From assembly GCA_000827495.1 (NCBI GenBank), contig KN817586.1, positions 88,722 through 152,721 of the forward strand: 64,000 bases of DNA, in the 5' to 3' direction. Positions within the stretch are counted from its first letter, which is position 1. Every line of letters begins with the position of its first letter. Of the stretch, positions 57,306-64,000 are shown piece by piece. This DNA comes from Hypholoma sublateritium FD-334 SS-4 (taxonomy: Eukaryota; Basidiomycota; Agaricomycetes; Agaricales; Strophariaceae). The position numbers were made by a program, and so were the translations under genes. The notes beneath the pieces are model-generated. The model was not told where the DNA came from. It ran no database searches and was given only the letters and a program-made list of their open reading frames with translations.

Positions 57306-57993
57306 TCATGACCGTCCGGCACCGGGCACGTTCTTGCGGTCGCGGCGTTGTCCACGCTCGGGGAGAGCGATGACGGGGGTGATGACGTTGACGGCGATCG
57401 AGTCGAAGTTGAGCGAGTCGAGGAGGGCCTGCAGGCGCAATCCAACTCAACATCCTATTTCTCCTGCTGGTAAAATTGCACGCACCTTGGTATCGGGGTC
57501 CACCTCGAGGCCGGTGGCAGAGGTGTCGAGCGCGGAGATCTCGGGGACGTAGTTGTCCTTGCGCTCGCGCTCCTCCTCCTGCAGCTTGAACGAAATGCCG
57601 CGAACGGGCCCGCGCTGGATGCGCTTCATCAGATGGGTGGTGAAGCCCGAGATCTTGTTGCGCAGGCGCTTCGAGGGGACGACAGCCTGTGGGCCAGCGG
57701 GTCAGCCAGGGTATTTTGGAGGAATCCGTAGGTACGCACGACTTCATCGATGATGCGCTTGTTGGTGTGGAAGTCGAGCGTCAGGCGGGGGTAGCTGGAC
57801 GCAGTGGTCAGCCTTCGTCTCAGCCGTGGACAATAGCAATAGCAGCAAGCGCTGCCGGTCCATCATAGCTGATACTCACTATTTTTCGATCAGGACGCGG
57901 GAGGCCCTCTTGGTAGTTTTCGTGCGAACGCGGCCCTGGAGCGCAGACGGTCAGCACTTCGCCCTTCGCTGGCACAGACGGCACGCTCACCAT
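57306..57993 (-). CDS. RPS17: 40S ribosomal protein S17 (eS17)
   Basis: Small-subunit ribosomal protein at the subunit head/beak side. Five exons (57993-57991, 57935-57880, 57794-57740, 57686-57486, 57428-57306) give 145 residues. The first exon is only the ATG, followed at once by a GTGAGC donor, a common layout in fungal ribosomal protein genes. Sequence: [80 protein letters not shown] and a C-terminus ending in [16 protein letters not shown]. Full length. Divergent from RPS22 across 336 bp. Confidence 0.97.
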
Positions 57994-58329
57994 GTTGACT
58001 TATGCGACTTTTACCTTCGGCGTTGCGGGGGGTGGTCTTGACGGCGGGCGCAGACAGCGGGGGCCTCGCATTCGCGGCACGGCATCTCCCGGGGTGGCTG
58101 CGTGGTGCTATACAGCTCTGCGCAGCCACACCTTCCCGATCGGGAAGGGAGGCAAAATACGCCGCCGCTGCGCCTGCTCGATTTCCCGTCCCTCCGCCGT
58201 CGTCGTCCATTCCGCCAAGGTAGCCTCTCCTCTTCAAGCCTGCTTGACTCGTGCTCTCCATAGCGCGACACTCATTCTGGGCTCTGGCATCGTGCTTACT
58301 CCGTCTTTTCAGCCCCCCAAAAAACCAAA
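57994..58329. promoter_or_regulatory. shared divergent promoter of RPS17 and RPS22
   Basis: 336 bp between two ribosomal protein start codons pointing away from each other. A pyrimidine-rich leader (CTCCGTCTTTTCAG) precedes the RPS22 start. I cannot name a specific factor site with confidence. Confidence 0.6.
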
Positions 58330-59080
58330 ATGGTCCGCGTGTCCGTCCTCGTGAGTGCTTTTCACTACCTCCAGGAAGACGTTTTCTGAGCGGTGGCGCA
58401 GAATGACTGCCTCAACAACATCGTCAACGCCGAGCGCCGCGGCAAGCGCCAGGTGCTCATCCGCCCCTCCTCGAAGGTCGTCGTCAAGTTCTTGAGCGTC
58501 ATGCAGCGCCACGGTGCGTTATTCTCCTTCCGTGCACATCCCACCCCCCGGTTCTCGAAGTATAACTACGGTTGCCGCGCATCGCATTGCTGCTTTGTCA
58601 CGCGTCATTCGTTTTAAGTCTTCGAAAAAGCAACAGCCCTATACAGCCATACAACGCGTGCTCTATTAACCAACGGACACGAGTTCACACAAGGACTGAC
58701 ATTTCATATCTTTTTCATGTCTCAACTTCACATGGAACATGTACTGACGCCGCTCGCACATCCAGGCTACATCGGCGAGTTCGAGATCGTCGACGACCAT
58801 CGCTCGGGCAAGGTCGTCATCCAGCTCAACGGCCGCCTCAACAAGACCGGCGTCATCTCGCCCCGCTTCAACATCGGCCACTCGCAGATTGAATCCTGGG
58901 TCAACTTGCTCCTGCCCTCCCGTGGGTTTGGAATCATTATCCTCGTGCGTCGCCCATCCCAAGCCGGTGTTGTGCGTTTCATACTCATGATTTATTCAGA
59001 CCACATCCTCTGGAATTCTCGACCACGAGGAGGCCCGTCGCAAGCAGATCGGAGGAAAGCTGCTCGGATACGTGTACTAG
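58330..59080 (+). CDS. RPS22: 40S ribosomal protein S22 (uS8, S15a)
   Basis: Small-subunit ribosomal protein needed for 18S rRNA central domain assembly. Four exons (58330-58350, 58402-58513, 58766-58944, 59000-59080) encode exactly 130 residues, the usual length. Sequence: [76 protein letters not shown] and [20 protein letters not shown]. All blocks are intact. A damaged copy stands 2.2 kb downstream. Confidence 0.97.
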
Positions 59081-60559
59081 ATCATGGCCATTCTGTATTC
59101 ATACACGCTTATGATCAATTCTTCCGGGTCCATCGTTGCGTTGCTCCTAAGAATTCTGCAGAAGTCATGGCCAGCGCATTTTAGCCTGTCGAGAGCTTTG
59201 TGCACGGTACAGTCATCATTGCTTTCATTGTTGTTTGCTCTACTGCATTTTTTCGGGACGGCGACCTGCCAGACGTGCATAGCAGCTGTCCACTAACCGT
59301 ACACATCGCATAGCCTTGGGAATCGCGACACACACGGACGACGGGCATGATTACTTGCCATCACGCTCTAATTTCAGTGATCGCACCGCCGGCCTTATCT
59401 TGCATATTATTATATGTTGACCGTATATAATAATCTCCGTATGTACTGTACTTATTCATTGCGTTAGAGTTCTCTGACTTGGGCTGATCTGGTGCAGTCA
59501 TCGTATCGTAGAAGAGACTCGCGAGTCGCAGGAAGCAGGACGGGTCTATGGGCGCCAATCTATTTTCAGTTGTCGAATTTGCACAGCCGGACTACAACGG
59601 TGACACGCTCCTCGAATTCCGAGGCTAGAGCAGGCGCCCGACAGGTGGGCAAGATGGTTTGAGACAAGGTGGCGGCATAGTGTGCACGAAAGAGCTCACG
59701 CCACGATACGGGATATGATGGCGGTGACAATCCTGGTCTGCCTGTTGGAGGCAGAGCTAACGTGCGTGCAAGCGCGCGTGCCCTGGGATTCAAAAAGGTG
59801 GTTCCGCGCGCGTATGTCAATGATTATTGACAAAGATGCAGATGATGCAGGCGCACCGTGTGCTGCGCGAACTAGAATCTGCGGTGGTGGAGTATACCGC
59901 TGGATCGTGCGAGGCGCGCAGCGTCAGACCCAAGGACGGTGGTACCACGCTAATCAATGCGCCGAAGGCACATTGCACAGCGGCACGAAAGCGGATTCTG
60001 AGCCTGGTCGAGACTCGAGGCGGGACCGAGGAGGACAGATGCTACGCGGCAAGTGGGCGGACGTAGCATACAAAACCTGTCGCCGCTACCATCTCCACGC
60101 TCAGTGCGGCGGGGAATATCATTGTTTGAGCAGGGCTCGACGAATGGTCGTAAGTGAGCATCCGGAGCCGCTGCACGAAGCTATATGAACAGAGACGCGG
60201 AAAGAAGCAGCGATTGGGCTGCAGTTTTATCTGCATAAATTGTGTGTGGTCCTCGTCAGTCGCGGCGTCTTGTTCCGCCATATCACCCGGCGCGATGGTA
60301 GAAAGCGGAAGGGCGAACGTTAGAGAGAGAGACTCGTTGTTGAGCGAAGCGCGTCCCGTGAACGTAACACATGTGCATGAACCTGGACATCGACACAAAG
60401 ACGCAAAATGGCGGGAAAGACCCGGCAGTTGAGATGAGAAGGCGGTGGCAGTTGCGACAAGGGGCATTCGTGACGCGAGGACGAGAGTGCGAAGCAGACC
60501 GACGCAAGCACTGCGAGTGATGTTGGCTCGTCCTGAGCTTCGGAATCGTGCTCGCCTCG
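59081..60559. other. intergenic, nothing firm
   Basis: No family recognised in the overlapping frames. A 50-bp stretch at 59545-59595 (from ATGGGCGCCAATCTATTTT) has a diverged copy at 62242-62292, just outside the mobile element. Confidence 0.45.
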
Positions 60560-61090
60560 TCTTTTCTGCCCTAAAACGCGCCAAAACGGTCCACTTCGTG
60601 ACCGCAGGACGCGTCCGAATGACAGTATGCTCCGCGGCTCTGTCCAGAATGACCACATGAACAGAACAACTGATGCTCGAAGATATTCAAGTTCTTGGGC
60701 GTCATGCAGAGTCATGGTGCGTTAATTTCCATACGTCCGATCCCCTCTCAGTTTCTTCTCGTTGTCGAGGAATAACTATAGTTTCACAAACATTCTTCCT
60801 GCTTTGTCGTGCAGCACTTGTGAGGTCTTCGAGCAATCACCAGCCCTCAGGCTGGATGCGCAACGTGTGCTCTGTCTACCAATGAATTGGATTTGGGAAC
60901 GCGAGCTCGCACGAAGCTTAACTACTTTTCTTTTTTCTCTCAATCTCCAACACCGCACACATACTAATTATCTGCGTAGTCAAGCTACATCGATGACTCC
61001 GAGACCGTCGACGACCACCGCTCTGGCACGGTCGTTGTCCGGCTCACGCCCGGCTCGACAAAACGGGCGTAGTCTCGCCCTACACCCGTA
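60560..61090 (+). pseudogene. RPS22 pseudogene, genomic copy with intron
   Basis: Diverged copy of the RPS22 gene. It matches the leader and start (CCAAAACGGTCC versus CCAAAATGGTCC, so the start codon ATG is ACG at 60586), part of exon 2 (TTCAAGTTCTTGGGCGTCATG), the donor, diverged intron 2, and exon 3 (AAGCTACATCGATGACTCCG, GTCGACGACCACCGCTCTGG, GTAGTCTCGCCC). The exon-3 acceptor AG has become AA, much of exon 2 is missing, and a stop lies in exon 3. Since intron 2 is kept, it arose by DNA duplication, not by retrotransposition. The copy stops where the terminal inverted repeat of the next element begins. Confidence 0.85.
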
Positions 61091-62238
61091 GTACTATCAC
61101 GTGTTATGGGATGCAAAAGTGTCCTAGTTATGCAAAACGCCCTCTCCACCTCGATAGACCTTGTTTGTCACCATAGTTTTTTCAGATTATAGTAGAGATA
61201 CATCTGACCTACCATAATATGTAAAAATAATTACTAAAATACAAGTAGAGGTGGTGTAGATAAGCAATGACTTGTCTAAAGCTCGCTTTTTTCCATTACC
61301 CTGGAGCCTTATGCTGAAATCTCTGTCATTTCATCTCCAAATCACACGAAACTTTCTGAAGCCATGGCTAATTATGTAAAGGCTTTGTATGTAAATTTCT
61401 GGGTCTTAGGTCGCCCTCTAAGCTGAGATACTGGGATATGCAAACAGGGAGCAGAACGTTGTCACGTCTCGTCACTCTGCAATTAAAACTCCGCTCGGCA
61501 TGACTTGATCAAGAGTCCGGCTCCGTCCTGCGATTGTCGACGTGTCGTACACAAGTCGTACCCAAGTCGTACCTTCAGGCTTGCAAAATCTGCAGGTATA
61601 ATATAGTACATAGTAGGTTTATAATACATTAGTTAACATGGAAGATTGATGTTGGCAGTGTAGTAGTATGGTGGTAGAGTACTTGTATACGGTGGATGGG
61701 CTTGTAGCTCTGTGAATCATTGATTTCGAGCTGCGCCATCGCGCAAGGACTTTTACCTAGACTCTGGAGGGACAGGTCCCAGACATGCGATTAACGAACG
61801 ACGCGACGCGACGCGTTTGCAAATGCGTCGTTGATCATATTTCAATCTCCGACTGAAAACATCACACTCATAATCACGGATTCGTAGTCGATCTCATTAC
61901 AAGGGCTCTGTTGAGCGAGAGGGCACAAATTTTGGCAAGGAGTATTGTATAGTGTATCTATACACATATATCACAAATTATTTCAGGATTACTCATTGGA
62001 AGGTGAGTTATAGAGTGATTTGCAATGATATATAATGAGAAAGGCCGGAATTATACACTGTTGACTTCATTAGAGCACATCTACATTTATTTCAAAGCAG
62101 ATTTTTTGGTATTCTTATGTATTAAGATTTTATCTATTAGAATCTTAAAAAATTATGGTGATAGACGAAGTCTAGCGAGGTGGAGAGGGCGTTTTGCATA
62201 ACTAGGACACTTTTGCATCCCATAACACGTGATAGTAC
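61091..62238. mobile_element. non-autonomous DNA transposon with 63-bp terminal inverted repeats
   Basis: The left end (61091-61153, starting GTACTATCACGTGTTATGGG) is repeated perfectly as the inverse at 62176-62238; weaker similarity continues inward to about 110 bp. The 1148-bp element is AT-rich and has no open frame worth noting. The ends are in GTAC, which is itself palindromic, so a 4-bp GTAC or 2-bp TA target duplication cannot be told apart from the repeat end. An internal AAGTCGTACCC-type repeat stands near 61540. Perfect termini suggest recent movement by a transposase encoded elsewhere. Confidence 0.85.
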
Positions 62239-62733
62239 GTCCATGGGCGCCAATCTATTTTTCGCTTATCGGGTTTCACACGCGGACCGCAGCCCCGTGC
62301 AAAGGAATATAAGTAGCTGCTTTATACTGAGCCGGACCGTATGGTAGCGACTGGTAGCGACCGTCCTAGGGTGCGTTACACGGCTCCGGGCTGGATGCCT
62401 GGCAATTAGCGACGGGGGACTGTGGCATTATGTGTTACATGTGCAGATTAAGCGACTCAAGTAGTGTAAATCATAGGTATCAAAGTCAACTTGAAGTCAG
62501 TTCAAATAGAAAGCTGGAGAATGTAATTTAATGATATATTTCGCCCATAAGTCTTTGTAATTCTTTGTTTTCTGAACTGCAACGCCTCCTAGATTGAACC
62601 CAGATTGAAAGATCTATTTTTATACTACATCTTTTAGCGACCGAGGGCAGCGTTATGCGTTACCGTCGCCACCATACAGTTCGGCTCAGTACATCGCTTG
62701 GCAGTTACAGAGAACCCACGACCACTCTCCCTC
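62239..62733. other. intergenic, promoter side of the last gene
   Basis: Begins with a copy of the 59545 sequence, then AT-rich DNA. No gene. Confidence 0.5.
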
Positions 62734-64000
62734 ATGTTGATATTGCTCTTCGTCTTCGCGTTGTTTCGCCATTTGCAAGGTGCCCCGCTCACCCCTGACG
62801 AGGGGGGCCTTGATGATACTTTTCCTGCTTCGCACATCCAGCCTCGGGTTGAGGTCGTTTTCGGGAGCCGTACCACGTCCGATATCGTCACCAGCTGCTT
62901 GGCCACCATCTTCGCGTGTACCTGGACCGCGATTCATCCGAACATCCCCTCGCAGGCCGACTCACGGTGGAATATCTTCAAGCGGCGCCTCGTCACGACG
63001 ATCTATGCTCTGTTGACACCGGAATTTATCACCCTGTGGGCTTTCAGGCAGTATTTCGGCGCGAAGAAGATTGTGGAAGAGTATAATTCGGAGATTGCAA
63101 CACGTAAACGTACGTGAGAGATGTTATACAAGGAAATAAGTGATTTATCCAAGAACAGAGACCAAGCGCCAACATGGACCTGGACGGCCATCGTTCCGAA
63201 AAATTTGGATCGGAGTCAAGGAATGGCTTTTTCATGCGCCTCCCTTCTATCTCGCCAGAGAAGGGGAAATCGAGCCATGGACAACTACACACGGATTCTT
63301 CGTCCAAATGGGCGGATTTGTGCTGCACAAAAACGGAACACCAATCCAAGCAGTGTCATTTTCTAAATCCTGGATCGAGACGGATCCTGACATGCGGGAG
63401 TACATATTTCGCCATGAAGACCTGCCAAGTCCTAGCGACGGAATCAAAGAGTTGATCCTGACTGGTGCCATAGACTCACCAAAAACCACAAAAGCCGAAA
63501 TCGAGGATCGCAGTAAAGGGGACATCATTTCCAAGACTGTCGTCATTCTCCAAACAACGTGGTTCATTGCTCAGTGTATCGCCCGTTGGTCAGTCAGAAT
63601 TCCAGTCACGGAATTGGAGATCGTAACCTTGGGCTATGCAATGCTGAATGGAATCACATATGCACTCTGGTGGAACAAGCCGCAAAATGTCGGCGTACCG
63701 GTGTACCTAGAGATCAAAGCACCGCTGATGGATTCTCTCGATGACAAACCTGCAGCATTGAGCAGCTCGGAAATGGAGTCGGGCATCGAGCAACCTCAAA
63801 TGAATATGGAAACGGCTTCAAACGTCGGTCAAGTCACGGTCCCGCAGGAGTCGGCTCATTTGGTTCCATTCACACATTCTCTTGACGACAAACCTGCAGC
63901 ACCCAGTAGCTCAGAAACTGAGTCGGGCATTGAGCTACCCCAAATGCATATGGAAATGGTCTCAAGCAGTCTAGTAACGAAGGAGTTGGATTATTTCGTC
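62734..64000 (+). CDS. fungal multi-pass membrane protein, cut by the window end
   Basis: Exon 1 (62734-63109) and exon 2 (63159 to beyond 64000). A signal peptide-like start (MLILLFVFALFRHLQGAP) precedes SDIVTSCLATIFACTWTAIH and LVTTIYALLTPEFITLWAFR, then PWTTTHGFFVQMGGFVLHKN, then SKTVVILQTTWFIAQCIARW and LGYAMLNGITYALWWNKP. This block order is typical of a common, uncharacterised family of Agaricomycete membrane proteins. The intracellular loop after the WWNKP motif holds a tandem repeat: DSLDDKPAALSSSEMESGIE and HSLDDKPAAPSSSETESGIE, 49 residues apart. The upstream frame without ATG is ignored. Function unknown; the 3' end is missing. Confidence 0.75.
63733..63960 (+). repeat. 147-bp tandem repeat inside the coding region
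   Basis: TCTCTCGATGACAAACCTGC at about 63734 recurs as TCTCTTGACGACAAACCTGC at about 63881, and the following text (GAGTCGGGCAT(C/T)GAGC, CAAATG) matches too. The copies differ at several silent and replacement positions. Confidence 0.8.

Overview
The window is nuclear DNA from a filamentous basidiomycete, most likely an Agaricomycete (a polypore-like wood decayer would fit; this is inference). The evidence is dense genes with many 50-60 nt GT-AG introns, a fungal CBM1 secreted protein, sedolisin, Delta-12 desaturase, F-box/LRR and 7TM membrane protein families, and basidiomycete-type proline/serine-rich orphan proteins. I joined exons by hand. The models for the 7TM, UstYa-like, Kex2-repeat, ETF-QO, CBM1, cupin, ferredoxin, desaturase, thioesterase, RPS17 and RPS22 genes close in frame over all exons.

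Layout. 0.2-4.2 kb (all minus): a 7TM protein, a UstYa/DUF3328-type oxidase-like protein and a GNAT acetyltransferase. 5.2-10.5 kb: a gene-free repeat block, first AT-rich with a ~205-bp tandem repeat, then abruptly GC-rich with a ~400-417-bp satellite carrying repeated palindromes; all the N bases of the window lie in this block. 11.1 kb: a small secreted protein of Kex2-cleaved tandem repeats, the best candidate for an undescribed peptide system because a UstYa-type gene lies on the other side of the satellite. 12.5-18.9 kb: an F-box/LRR gene broken by one stop, a zinc-finger protein and a Ser/Pro-rich orphan. 20.6-31.8 kb: two paralogous one-pass membrane proteins flank ETF-ubiquinone oxidoreductase, a CBM1 secreted protein and an SDR. 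33.1-37.7 kb: two disordered proteins, one a paralog of the 17.3-kb gene.

39.3-44.7 kb: an SDR pseudogene damaged by short tandem duplications, a cupin, a four-TM protein and mitochondrial adrenodoxin-type ferredoxin. 46.3-59.1 kb, mostly very GC-rich: a sedolisin protease, a Delta-12 fatty acid desaturase with 8- and 14-nt microexons, a hotdog thioesterase, a TIGR04076-like protein, and divergently arranged RPS17 and RPS22. 60.6-62.2 kb: an intron-containing RPS22 pseudogene ending at a 1.15-kb element with 63-bp perfect terminal inverted repeats. The window ends inside a multi-pass membrane protein gene.

Metabolic themes are mitochondrial electron transfer (ETF-QO, ferredoxin), lipid metabolism (desaturase, thioesterase) and secretion (CBM1 protein, sedolisin, Kex2-repeat protein). 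Apart from the possible UstYa/repeat-protein pair and the ribosomal protein pair, neighbours look functionally unrelated.
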